DNA of 64,000 bases, taken from contig CM039187.1 of assembly GCA_008360975.2 (NCBI GenBank), positions 18,753,495 through 18,817,494 of the forward strand, given 5' to 3'. Source of the DNA: Lichenostomus cassidix. Taxonomy: Eukaryota; Chordata; Aves; Passeriformes; Meliphagidae. The notes under the pieces are model-generated. The model was not told where the DNA came from, ran no database searches, and saw only the letters and a list, made by a program, of their open reading frames with translations. Position numbers and translations under genes: made by a program. How positions within the stretch are numbered: the stretch's first letter is position 1; the number at the start of each line of letters is the position of its first letter. Of the stretch, positions 12,496 through 22,729 are shown in pieces.

Positions 12496-12540
12496 CACTG
12501 GTCTGGGATGTTCCTGGAGTTGGAACATCCCAGACCAGTG
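12496..12540. repeat. Perfect 19-bp inverted repeat with 7-base loop
   Basis: The left arm CACTGGTCTGGGATGTTCC (12,496-12,514) is followed by a loop of seven bases (12,515-12,521) and an exact reverse complement of the arm (12,522-12,540). The next base pair outside does not match, so the boundary is sharp. A perfect stem of this length is not expected by chance in 64 kb. It could be a recent template-switch (quasi-palindrome) product, part of a DNA-transposon-like element, or the stem of a transcribed hairpin. Confidence 0.9.
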
Positions 12541-13030
12541 GGACCTCTTCAGTAGGCTTTAGAATCCAAGTGAGGTATAAGTTTATAAAAAAAGATCCTA
12601 TGCACAGATCAGAAATCCTCAGCAGGTTGTGGCCTATCCCTCTGGGGCACTGTTTCTCTCCAGAGGAGCATCATGAGAAAGGAAAGACAAAAGAAAAAAA
12701 GCATCCTCACAGAGATCTTAGTGCATCGGTACATCAGCACTCAAAATACTCACTCAGTCCAATACCAGTTATAAGAAGTCCTGTATCCCATTCCATATGG
12801 CCTCCCCATCAAGCAATACTCCCATCCAGGCTTAAGGAGCACAACGAATGGGGATAGCTTCCAAGTTTTTGTCACAGGCTCTTCATGAAAACACAACCAG
12901 GCACTGACACAGCATCCATGACTGCCACTTGACTTATACTTCCACCAGTTCTTTAACCTTGCCACTATGGTACACACAGTATGCAGCAAAGCCACTTAAA
13001 AACAAATGAGGAGAAAAAAACCCTAAAAAA
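12541..13030. other. Non-coding flank of the GGAA array
   Basis: No gene was seen. A pair of divergent short open frames (about 95 and 81 codons) has no recognisable content. The last ten bases before the array are C/A-rich ending in A6. Confidence 0.5.
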
Positions 13031-13600
13031 GGAAGGAAGGAAGGAAGGAAGGAAGGAAGGAAGGAAGGAAGGAAGGAAGGAAGGAAGGAAGGAAGGAAGG
13101 AAGGAAGGAAGGAAGGAAGGAAGGAAGGAAGGAAGGAGGAAGGAAGGAAGGAAGGAAGGAAGGAAGGAAGGAAGGAAGGAAGGAAGGAAGGAAGGAAGGA
13201 AGGAAGGAAGGAAGGAAGGAAGGAAGGAAGGAAGGAAGAAGGAAGGAAGGAAGGAAGGAAGGAAGGAAGGAAGGAAGGAAGGAAGGAAGGAAGGAAGGAA
13301 GGAAGGAAGGAAGGAAGGAAGGAAGAAGGAAGGAAGGAAGGAAGGAAGGAAGGAAGGAAGGAAAGGAAGGAAGGAAGGAAGGAAGGAAGGAAGGAAGGAA
13401 GGAAGGAAGGAAGGAAGGAAGGAAGGAAGGAAGGAAGGAAGGAAGGAAGGAAGGAAGGAAGGAAGGAAGGAAGGAAGGAAGGAAGGAAGGAAGGAAGGGA
13501 GAGGAGGAGGAAGGAAGGAAGGAAGGAAGGAAGGAAGGAAGGAAGGAAGGAAGGAAGGAAGGAAGGAAGGAAGGAAGGAAGGAAGGAAGGAAGGAAGGAA
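13031..13600 (+). repeat. (GGAA)n tetranucleotide microsatellite, about 570 bp
   Basis: This is an almost unbroken GGAA array on the plus strand (TTCC on the minus). Phase-breaking interruptions occur near 13,136 (GGAGGA), 13,237 and 13,324 (GGAAGAAGG), 13,364 (GGAAAGG) and 13,498-13,510 (GGGAGAGGAGGAGG). The strand is pure purine throughout, so it has triplex-forming character and offers many tandem ETS-type GGAA cores. Open frames of over 200 codons on both strands (Lys-Glu-Gly-Arg or Phe-Leu-Pro-Ser repeats) are by-products of the 4-base unit and should not be called genes. The assembled length may differ from the true length. Confidence 0.97.
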
Positions 13601-14639
13601 AAAAAGGACCACAAACATAGTTCAACATCCTAGACAGAAGAGAAAGCTTCCCTCCTCTGGGCATTTTCTCCCAAGCTGTCTCTATAGCCTTTACAGTTTT
13701 CTGCTGTTGTAGCTTGTGGGAGAAGGCTGTGGGCAGCTATAGCCAACACAGCTAGAGTACTTCAGAGACTGAGTGCTGGAGTTGGCTGTACTTGCTGACA
13801 GCAAGGTAAAAGTGTACACTTTGGCAGAGAGATATTTGAGGGAGACAGGCTATTAAGGATGCAGCTACACTGTGGTACATGACAATAGCCTGGCTAGAGA
13901 GAGTTCCACAGCTACAAACTACATGCAATGCCAGCTCAGCAGGCAACAGAAGATTCCCCTTGCAAATATGAACATCCCAAGAGGTAAAGTGTCACTATGG
14001 CAGCTTCTGGCCACTGGCCTCATCACAGGCTCAAGAAGCCTCATCCAGCCAGAAAGCATGGGAATAGGGCAGTGCTGAGCACCAGCCATCCTTGCCTCAT
14101 AAAGCTAGACAAACAATTTCCTGACTGCTGATTAGGTCTCAAAATTTGTGCTTCTTCTGCAAAATCATGTTTTCATTTTGGTAAATTTTCTAGTCAGAAG
14201 GGACATGGGGCTCTTCATCTAAATCAGAACCAGAGTGAAAACTGGACTGAAAGAGGCATATCACTGCAAACTATTTTCACTTCATCTTATTTCAAGAAAA
14301 TTACATTGAATCAAAAGCCCCCAGAATAGCTTTAGGCAGAAGGAGCCAGACCAAAGCTAGCTACGTGATTAATCCAGGATTGAGGTGGTGGGCTGCAACC
14401 AGAAAGGTTTACAGCTACCTTTACTCTTCCATCCTGAGTTTCAGCTAGGGCAGTTTGGATGCAGCCCAGGATCAACGCCTATTCTCTCTCCCTCTATCTC
14501 CCTCTTTTCCCTCCCTTTCTCTTTCTCTCTCAGTAAATCCCAGAGGGCACATTTCCGTGCCAGAATAAGCGTCTTTGTGAGGAGCGAAGGGAATGCACAC
14601 AGCCGCTAATGAGAACAAAACTGGAAAGCAAAACCTCGG
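13601..14639. other. Non-coding DNA leading into CpG island
   Basis: No gene was seen. A CT-rich stretch at 14,480-14,532 (TCTCTCCCTCTATCTCCCTC type) precedes the island and may form part of a TATA-less promoter region. Open frames are short and unrecognised. Confidence 0.45.
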
Positions 14640-15345
14640 GCTGGGGAGAGCCTTCCTTCCTTCCTTCCTCCTCCGCACCGCCGCGCGGCATCCTCGGCGG
14701 CTCTGCCGGGGGAGGAGGGCTCGGGGCTGGGTGCCCTGACCTCTCTGGCTCTCCTACCCGTCTGCTCCAACTTCCCTCCCTTTTTAAGGCAGGCTGCAGA
14801 AAAGGCAGCAGAACAGCCTTTATCATGCAAATAACAAGAGTAAATGGGCAAATTCCCCGGTGGGCACTTGAGTGAAATGCAGAGCTTCTGGCAGCGGGGA
14901 GGGGGGGTAGGGGAGGGGGTGCTTTATTTGCAGGTCTCTGTTCTAATTTAGCTGCAATGGCAGCTAAAGGAGACACCAGGGACCTGCTCTCATCCTCAGC
15001 ACTTCCCGTCGCCTGCCAGGGCCACAGGCAGGGAGCGGGAAAGGGGGAAGGATGGTAAGCGACGCCGCGGTAGAGCCGCGGCGAGGCTCCAGGACCGAGG
15101 TCTGCGACTCTCCGAAGACAGGATGATGCCCTAACTGCTGGGCACCTCCCAGCTCCCGAGAGACTCCTGGAAGAAGAGCAGGGAGGAGCGTGAGCGAGAT
15201 CTCCGGAGGGAGACGCCTTTGATCCGCCCTCTCCCAAGGCTCCAGGGAGTGCCAGCTTCATCGCGGCCCTGGGAGACTCACGGGTAGGCTGCCCGCCGAA
15301 CGCATCCGTCAGCATCTGCACCCCTGCGGGGAGGAAGCTGCAAGA
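14640..15345. promoter_or_regulatory. CpG island 1
   Basis: CpG dinucleotides are dense at 14,669-14,760 and again at 15,005-15,320 (for example GCGACGCCGCGGTAGAGCCGCGGCGAGG near 15,060-15,088), against near absence in the flanks. This pattern usually marks a promoter or developmental enhancer kept free of methylation. An octamer word ATGCAAAT lies at about 14,824. A plus-strand donor-like GATG/GTAAGC occurs at 15,051-15,059, and a minus-strand donor-like CCC/GTGAGT at 15,277-15,284. Direction of transcription therefore cannot be settled. A 282-codon minus-strand frame covers the island but loses protein-like character after its first 30 residues, so most of it is probably a CpG-driven artefact. 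Confidence 0.65.
14896..14919 (+). other. G-quadruplex-forming motif
   Basis: Four guanine runs of 4, 7, 4 and 5 bases are separated by loops of one or two bases, inside CpG island 1. This satisfies the usual G3+ N1-7 pattern with very short loops, which predicts a stable structure on the plus strand. A role in promoter activity is inference. Confidence 0.7.
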
Positions 15346-15378
15346 CGTGCAGGGAAAGACCAGGAGCCACCTCCTCAT
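15282..15378 (-). other. Candidate first coding exon with signal-peptide-like start, unidentified
   Basis: Reading minus from an ATG at 15,378, the peptide begins MRRWLLVFPCTSCSFLPAG, which has a basic start and a hydrophobic run like a signal peptide. It continues VQMLTDAFGGQPT. The codon for the last residue meets a consensus donor, CCC/GTGAGT, at 15,282/15,281. If used, this gives a 97-nt coding part (32 codons plus one base). An alternative reading is an internal 42-nt exon, since CCTCCCCGCAG at about 15,334-15,324 (minus) is a fair acceptor. The peptide matches nothing I recognise. The location in a CpG island supports a first exon, but GC-rich DNA easily yields such frames. Confidence 0.2.
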
Positions 15379-15649
15379 GGCAACAAAACCCGTCAGCTAC
15401 AGGGTCAGCGTTCACTGCCTAAGGCACGATCCCTTACGAAAGCAGGTCGGGGTTTGGGTCCAATTCAGTGGAACAGCCAGCCCGAATACAGGATGACAGA
15501 GGAAATGGGCCTGGCATTCAGAGACCATATAGCTGATAACCTACCTGCCGGTGCTGGTAACACCACAACGAGCTTACAGGTTCACAGGAGTGAGAATTGT
15601 GTATTGAATCACTGCTTTTGGGCAGAGACCAGAGGAGACTGACAGACCC

Positions 15650-15740
15650 AGACCACTTTGTGCCATGCTTCCTTCTGCAAAATGGGAATAGTACTCCTTA
15701 TGTGAACAGACACAGCCTCACGAACTGGGTGGGTAACCTG
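15650..15740 (+). mobile_element. MIR-type SINE relic (sense)
   Basis: The segment TTTGTGCCATGCTTCC followed by TTCTGCAAAATGGGAATAG and TACTCCTTATG follows the sense MIR order 'gcctcagtttcc... ctgtaaaatgggaataa... tacctac'. It is strongly diverged and its ends are approximate. Confidence 0.5.
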
Positions 15741-16084
15741 TGCCAGTTACACATACAAAAAAACCAAAACAAAACCCTTGGGAAAACACCAGAGTACTCA
15801 GAGAACACTGAAGGGAAGACATGCACTATAAGATGAATGCAAATGAAAAGCCGCTGATGTAGTCAGAGCCAGAGGGAAGAGATGGTGTTAGGAAAAACCC
15901 ACAATTCCAAACTTTTCCTGCAGCTTAAAAACAAGCCCTGCCATGACTGGATTTGAACCCTAAATCACCCTCAGTTATTTCCAAAGGATGTTTGGGACAC
16001 ATCTCAAAGCCCAGAGCATAAGTATCCCCACTTTTTCAAAAGCTGTTGATGTATTTTCCCATCCCGGTTTTCATCACAGTCTGC

Positions 16085-16290
16085 TCTGCTCAAATCAAGG
16101 ATCTCAAAACATTTTACACCAGTTCTCAGCGTGAACCTCACAGCTGCATGGTGATGGTGAGAAAAAATACCTTTCTGTCCTTCAGATAATGTGAGAAACT
16201 GAGATGGGCAGAAGCTAAGTAGCTGAGCCAAGAAAATGTGACATACAGTAGCAGAGCCAAAGTTATAAGGTGTATTTCCCTGCATGAAGC
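16085..16290 (-). mobile_element. MIR-type SINE relic (antisense)
   Basis: An antisense MIR-like order is readable: GGATCTCAAAACATTTTACA (16,098-16,117), then CCTTCAGATAATGTGAGAAACTGAGATGGGCAGAAGCTAAGTAGCTGAGCCAAG (16,179-16,232), then a GTAGCAGAGCCAAAG block (about 16,248-16,262). These correspond to the 'ttacagatgagaaaactgaggc', 'gttaagtgacttgcccaag' and 'gtggcagagccggg' parts of the family. Divergence is high. Confidence 0.55.
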
Positions 16291-17621
16291 CACCAGTTAT
16301 GATCCAAGCTACAAAACTCTTCTTAAGCTCTGAGACCTAACCTGCTCCCTTCTCTCTATATATCCAAAATGCTAAAACAGTGGGGCCACCTGTCCTGCCC
16401 ATAGAACCTCCCAGTTCCAGAACTGGCACACTCGGGAGCAGGCGAAATTGCCCAGCCGGCTATCTCTGAGCAGCCCCAGCGAGGCTGAGGGTCCTGCTCG
16501 CTGGCCTCAGGGAGCGCGGGGGACAAGGCAGCAGCCACGACTCATTTGGCATTCTGAGAGGCTGGTGTGCAGCATCCCCATGCCGGCAGGGGGTAAATGA
16601 GAGCTCAGACATGAGTTATTGGAGCACTTACGTTCCCAGATTCTCCAAAACGTCGGGAAAAGGACAAACTGTTTAGTTGTAAAGAGCCTGGGGGTTGTGA
16701 ATGGCGGGGGGGGCTGCGGGAGGAACGAGAAAGAAGGAGCTGTGTCAAACTAGTTTGCCGAGACTTTGAAATTGAACTCATAAGACAGGGAGGGAGAGGG
16801 AGGAAACCAACCTCCAGGGATTACCCTGGAAGCCCATGAGCCTCCAATGTGGATTCTGACAGCAAACTTAGGACTTACCTAGCACCCCTCACCAGCAGTC
16901 AATAGGATGCAGTAAGGCTGGATCTGGAACAACACAGTCCGCAGTCAACTGCTACTACATGACTGCATTGTTTGGGAGGCACCTTCAGTTGCTCAGGAGA
17001 AGAAAAAAGAAAAGCTGGGCAGAAGCTAATTTTGATCAGAAAGGGATGGTTTATAGGTACCACAGGTACTAGAGTCACCCCCAACCTTTTGATAGATGTG
17101 AGCCACATCTAGACTTAACTACAATAAAGGTCAATCAAACAAGAAAGTCTTTAACTAATTGGTACTAATTGGTCACAAACTAACTAGTTGAACAGTGTGG
17201 AGGTCCCAGCCACTGCTGCATGAAGTAATGTTCAGGAGAAACAGAGTGAAACTGAGGACTCCGTACACCCAGACATGCACAGGACAGCTCAGAGGAAACT
17301 TGGACCTAGTTCAGTTTCTATAGTTAAATCCACCAGTAGTTAGAGATACAAAACAGCAGGTTAGAAGGATACAACTTTCCCATAAAAGAGCTATAAACTC
17401 CCCAGCAGCTAGCCCTCTTCACCATCCCAAGTATGGTGCAAATCAGATTCAGACCAGCTGTTGGACAGATCAACATAGTGCAGTGAGCAGAACCAGCCTG
17501 ACATTCCTCTACTAAACAGGGCTCAGAAAAGAATAAAAAAAAAAAAAAAGAAGAAGCATTAGAGAAAGCTTGCCTAAATTATGATAAATTTCTGTGTGAC
17601 CTTCTGACTTTCTATTTGCAG
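16291..17621. other. Non-coding DNA with small GC-rich patch
   Basis: A modest CpG-containing patch at about 16,430-16,530 and a G-run (GGCGGGGGGGGCTGCGGG) near 16,703-16,720 stand out. A purine-rich stretch lies near 16,785-16,805. No gene or repeat family was recognised. An A15 tract sits at about 17,536-17,550. Confidence 0.45.
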
Positions 17622-17744
17622 CATTATGGTGAAACATGTATCTTGCCATGATGAAATTTCACTGGCAGCATACATCTTGGAATCACAGAAAATACATTTC
17701 CCTGAGCCTTACTGACCAATTCTTTGGACTCAGAGGGGATTTTG
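17622..17744 (+). other. Candidate non-coding exon (acceptor and donor both strong)
   Basis: A pyrimidine tract ending CTTTCTATTTGCAG (to 17,621) and a donor TTTTG/GTGAGTG (from 17,745) bracket 123 nt. Every frame across the segment contains a stop (frame 1 TGA after nine codons; another runs 30 codons before TGA). If spliced it would therefore be non-coding or hold a terminal reading frame. Spacing and site quality are typical of a real exon, but nothing else supports it. Confidence 0.2.
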
Positions 17745-18869
17745 GTGAGTGTTTTTTCATTTTTTTTCATTCTGCACTATAACCAATGAGGATGCTGATG
17801 TTGTGCCAGGAAAAATGTCTTATCAAAAAGTACATATTCAGCTCCATTTGACTTCTAACTTCTCATTCTTGCCAGGCAACAGCCTCAGCATGGTACTACC
17901 ATATCATATCACTTCCATCCTATTGAGGACTATGTCCTAGTCACTGAAGAAGTATGTTTCAAAGGTTGCCTCTTCTGTGTTCTCCTTGGCATGTGCAACA
18001 GAAAATCCCCATCACAGAGTGAATACATGAAGGTACACTGGATTTGCCTGATGGAACTGCCCTGTTCACTGCCAGGCAAACTTACAGTCCTCAACATTTT
18101 TCAAGATCACACCCTGGCTGAAAAAAACATTCAAACATTCAAAATGAAGGTCCAGCCTTCTCACAACTTTAGGAAAAGCTAGGTTGAAGAAAGCAATTTC
18201 TCAGTCAGAACACTGTAATATACAGTAATTGTAACAGATACTACCACAATCTTGGTGACAAAGTCATGTGCCATAGGAACTCAGTCATCATTGTCATGTT
18301 GCCCCTCTCAAGATACCCCTTCTCAGGAGTACCACCAACAGCACAGGAGAAGCGAGTTTCATCTGGTACATTTTCTGTTACTTTGTTCCTGGGCCCTTTG
18401 AAGAATCCAGTCAAACAATCTGTTCTCTTGGTTTCACACTCATTTCACTTATGTTGGTAAATTAGTTTTGAATACACTTCCTAAAAATCTGCTACTATCC
18501 CCACATTGTCTACTTCTTTCCTCTTGGCACCATTCCCCTTGTATTTTCATGTATTTTCTCTCCACAGGTTTTTTCTCAAATTCTCCCTACTAAATTTCCT
18601 GTTCCATCTCTTAGATGCTCTTAAAAATAGCCCATCCTGATTTCTTTTGCCCCAGACCTCCCTTCCCCATTTCACCACCACTCCCCAATTCCATCTCCCA
18701 AGAACACTCCCCTGGCCGCACCTACAAAACCTCGTCTTCCCACACATGTACTCCACCCTGCTTGCTCATTCATTTTCCATCTGCATCTCTCTCCTCCTGG
18801 ATTCTTCTCTAAGTCTCGGTGATAAAAGTGCCAGATTGGAGTTGCTGTGTAAAGAGGGTTCATTTGCCA
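17745..18869. other. Non-coding DNA, no gene seen
   Basis: Unique sequence with a pyrimidine-rich section at about 18,640-18,800. Overlapping open frames on both strands (up to 191 codons from 18,647 plus) have no domain content and a composition set by the CT-rich tract. Confidence 0.5.
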
Positions 18870-18995
18870 TTTGCCACCATATGGGCCCAAAAGCAAAATC
18901 GTCAGCTAAGCGATTAAATCAAGTATGTCGAACAAAATGTTATGAACTGACATTATGGGTATATAATTTTATGCCATTTGTTGCCATCTGTTTAT
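18870..18995. promoter_or_regulatory. Possible conserved non-coding element
   Basis: The stretch has isolated CpGs in an otherwise AT-rich setting (AATCGTCAGCTAAGCGATTAA at about 18,896-18,916; ATGTCGAACA near 18,925). Words such as GCGATTAAATCAA and GCCATTTGTTGCCATCTG suggest homeodomain and E-box contacts. Retained CpGs in AT-rich DNA are a weak sign of constraint. Confidence 0.2.
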
Positions 18996-21900
18996 CTAAA
19001 CAGCCCCCATTCCACACAAACACACAGAAGTCTCTGCCACGCTCACAAGGCTTCAGTGCAGGGGTCACAGTGCCTCACTTTTCCTCCTTTCCTCTTTCTC
19101 TTATTCTGTCCTTCCATTCCCTCTGTCTGCATTCACCAGAGACTTGGAATCTGGCCACAGACAAATCTTCCGCTGCACTTCAGCACAGATTTAAAGGAAA
19201 CCACCTCGCAATAATCAAGTAGTTTGCCTTAGAGAATAAGGTGTGCTCTCTTGCCTAAAGACACTTGCCAAGTTTATTTCTATACAAGAAAATGAAGAAA
19301 GCATCCAACCAGAAAGGGGGAAAGAGAGAAAGAGATAAGGGAACAAGTGGTGGTCAACAAATGGGTGTTATTTGTTGATTCTCTTCCAGGACAGAGAAAA
19401 GATAAGAATAGGCTACCCCAGTTCCTTGCTCAGACGAGCTTTTTCTCTGCTTCATTTTAAATTTTCCTGTGTCTCAAAGTGGATCACAGTCTATTTCAAG
19501 GTTAGGTAGTAGCTGTGACAGACTGCATACTGACCTGGTGACCCCACAGCCATCCTGCTCTCTGTAAGAATGTGAAGGCACCTACTACTTTAGAAAATGC
19601 CTAATGAGCATAGCACAGGATGAAACCGTAAGCAGCTCCCCAACCTATGGGCTGAACTTATTCCTCAGTTTTAAGACTGTTCTGAGGAAACTAGAGATAG
19701 GTATCAAAGAGATTACATGTACATAAACATTAACTGTTTCTTTCAAAAGGAGAGAAGCCACTTGTTCCACCAGCTGAGCCAGAACAGACAGAAGATCCAG
19801 CTTGATAGTTTATTTCAAGTCCTTGCAAACAGAATTCACCCATTTGCATCACTTTTTGAACCCAAGTTTCCATCATCCACATTACTGGTCATGCAGATGA
19901 TGAAGTGGGCCTTCATGATGACCACTGAGAAGACAAGATAGTAACTATGTCTGAGCCAAGTACAGCTCAATGTATCAAGTCTGTTCTCGAGGGCTACCTA
20001 GTGAGTTTAAGAGTATTGGCAACCAAGCAAGAAAATATCTTCAACCAATTACCAGGGTATATGGTTAATTATTTTAAAGAACTTTAATGCTATCTTTTTT
20101 TTTTAATTAATTGTTCTGACTACATGTCCTTCCTTTCCAGATGTCCTCAGTCTTTGAGAGAAATAGCATATCAACAATTGTCCCTATACTTCTGAATATG
20201 ACAAGTTGGGTGGGAACATTTAGCTTTCTTCCTACCTGAACAAAATCCAACTCACTGTATACCCTATAAAGTGAGCCAGCTCCTCTCTGTGAATCCCTCT
20301 TTCTCTTTCACATAATTTCAACCACTTTGAGGCTTCTTTTGGGGGAGATTGTTGAAGAGGAAAATGGAAATCTCTCACCATTTAAGTCTCCCATCCTCAT
20401 TCATGGGGCTACTGAGTTGAGCATATGTATCTCAGCGTGGTGTAAATGGGAAGGTATTATGACTCTGTTACTAATGAAAAACAGTGACCAGACATTTTTC
20501 AAGTGTCTGGAGCACAGGTTTTGCTCAAGCCAGCACTTGGCCTCAAAAGTGCATGTATTTCCCAGGCAGTGGGTAGATTTAGCTACAAAGTGATTTAGCC
20601 ATGAAGCATCCCTTTATCTTGGTTTCACTCACCACTGACAGTTCTATATTTAACACCTCTAGGCCATCTGACCACTGTATGCTGGAGCCACCCTGGCACA
20701 TAGCACAGCTCAGATCTGCAGCCACACAGTGGAACCCAGAAAGCATTGCTGCTTCTACCTAGGGAAACTTTGCAGGCACCTGGAAAATTAAACATCTGCC
20801 TTAAAAAGCTCAAGAGATTCCTACAGTTCCAGAGGATTTTGGATACAGACCTAAATGCTGGCAGTTAAAAAATGATTACACAGCAAGGCCATACTAATAA
20901 ACAGGACCTCCTTCCTTTCCAAGGCCATTGCTGATCTTCAGCTGAGGAAGCACAAATACACAGCACTACCAAGTAGGTTCTCAGCACTTGGCAGCAGCAA
21001 GTGCTCTGTGCCAAGCTGTCCTGCTGGAAGCACAGTGTATTGATCAGTCCAGGCCAGCTCTAGTCTGAAAGTAGGCAGCTGTCTGCCTAGTTCTTAATGC
21101 AGCCTTGCACTGTGTGTGCGTGGCTTCTATTTGCCTTCCTGCTAGGACAGAAACAGTGAAACACCTCAAAGACCCCTGGAGAGCCTCAGCAAGTCCAGAG
21201 ACAACAAGTCACCTGCTTAGAAGAGCAACCTGGCATAAGTACAGCCCACCTGTCCTCTGGGTACTGTACCAGCTTCCCATCTGCTCCCAAGTGCATCTGA
21301 AGGTGGCCATTTTAATCTAATAAGCATTTTATTACTCCTGTTCTAAAAGGCCACCTCTCTGCCAGCACATACCCAACTACTGCCTTCATCAGATAGGCCC
21401 CTTCTTACAGCTTTTGTGTCTGCTGGGTATGGCTGTCATCAGAGTTGTAGCAGGCAGCTGGTGCAGGCAGCCACATTGCTCTTTGCCCCAAAGTTTGATT
21501 TCCAGTGAGGGTTAGGAGAGAGAACAGTGAATGGCAAAGTAGCTGGTCACCACTGCTTCCTGGTACAAGAAGCAAGAGTTCTGCTATACTGTACTACACA
21601 GGCACAACCATTCCACTGCTGCAATAAGCTCTCTCATCCCTGCTTTTCTGCAAGTGATGCCCAGCCTTCCACCCAAAGACAGGTTTCAGGCTACCTCTCG
21701 CAGCAGAGAACCACAGTGTGACTCTGGATCAGTCCTTGCAGCAGATAAAACAGTCACCAGCAACAGCCAGGGGCAGGAGGGTACCACCAGAGCCCTCCAA
21801 ATTCCTCCAAGGTGGTACGGACACAATGATGTTTCAGATAAGTGCTTTACCAGCTTCAGAACAATCTAGAAACTTGGTAGTCTTCACCCAGATAAATGGG

Positions 21901-22411
21901 CTTAGGCCAACGTATTATCAAAACCACCATGAATAACTCTTTTTAAAGACCAAAATAAGAGAAGGGGGGAAAGTGAAGTCAGGATCATACAGAAAAATCA
22001 CAAATTAGGAAGAATACAACTTTCAATATTGCAAATATTCATTGAAAAGAACACCTGTTAATGGCCAAAAAGTATGTTATGTCTTGGACATGACCCAGCA
22101 AATATATTAATTGGAGAGGCAGGAAGCCAAACTACCAAAGAGGCAAAGATGTGTTACAAGGAGTCAGAATGAACACAGTAAGTAATACAAGTGGAGAAGC
22201 GGTGCTGTCTCAGATTCTATGACTGATAAATCAAAAGCTAAAATAAACTATGAATCATAACATAAACAGAAGAATCATCCAAATGAAGAAACTTCTTTAC
22301 TTTTGTGGGACAAAGGAACCTTTTAGTACTGTAGAGACCTAAAAGGTAACTAACAATGTAAAAAAGAACATATTTTATTGTCTACAAGAAGTATTAGAGA
22401 AAGAAATAGAT
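18996..22411. other. Non-coding DNA, no gene seen
   Basis: AT-rich unique sequence with a T9 tract near 20,096-20,104. Open frames are at most 90 codons and unrecognised. No repeat family was recognised until the retroelement fragment that follows. Confidence 0.5.
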
Positions 22412-22729
22412 TTGACAACCGACAGTAGATACATCAGCAGTATTCAAAAAACAGCGCTCTCCTTGTGCAGACTGCACACTCCTTTAAAAAAATGCTGTTT
22501 CTGCAGACTGCCATTTGGGCTGTTACTAGAACAACAAACTGTTGATGGTATGGATGCAGATGGCATTTTAAGCTGGGGTAAAACAGCAGAAGAAAATGAT
22601 CGAAGGCTCAAGGCGATTGTGAAGAGAGCAAAAGCTGCTGGGCTGAATGAGCATGAAATATGTAAATCCCATTTAAAAGAGACAACATACCCTCCAGCAA
22701 AAGCAGAAAAGCATGCAGGTAGATCATGA
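22412..22729 (+). pseudogene. Ty3/gypsy-like reverse transcriptase fragment, degenerate
   Basis: A 105-codon frame carries recognisable pieces of a Ty3/gypsy-type reverse transcriptase in the correct order. Residues 18-36 (LCRLHTPLKKCCFCRLPFG) correspond to the conserved stretch ending in the RLPFG motif. Residues 50-57 (DGILSWGK) correspond to the catalytic-aspartate strand and turn, with the second of the paired aspartates replaced by glycine. Residues 59-77 (AEENDRRLKAIVKRAKAAG) match the helix that follows, and residues 78-93 cover the segment that normally leads to the 'GH' turn. Only about 13 residues separate RLPFG from the aspartate, far fewer than in intact enzymes, so an internal deletion is likely. 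No integrase, RNase H, gag or LTR was found nearby. The enzyme would be inactive. The family call is from motif order; the boundaries are approximate. Confidence 0.65.

Noticed and set aside
12934..13712. Open frames above 200 codons on both strands over the GGAA array
   Set aside because: Repetition of a stop-free 4-base unit gives open frames in several phases; the peptides are pure repeats of KEGR or FLPS.
14530..15378. 282-codon minus-strand frame across CpG island 1 as one gene
   Set aside because: After the first 30 residues it is low-complexity and composition-driven, and it crosses a consensus donor site; only the N-terminal part was kept as a candidate exon.
15945..15965. tRNA B-box-like word (GGATTTGAACCC)
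   Set aside because: No A box, no cloverleaf partner stems; more likely part of an old SINE.
18647..19222. 191-codon plus-strand frame
   Set aside because: Driven by CT-rich sequence; no domain and no conserved start context.
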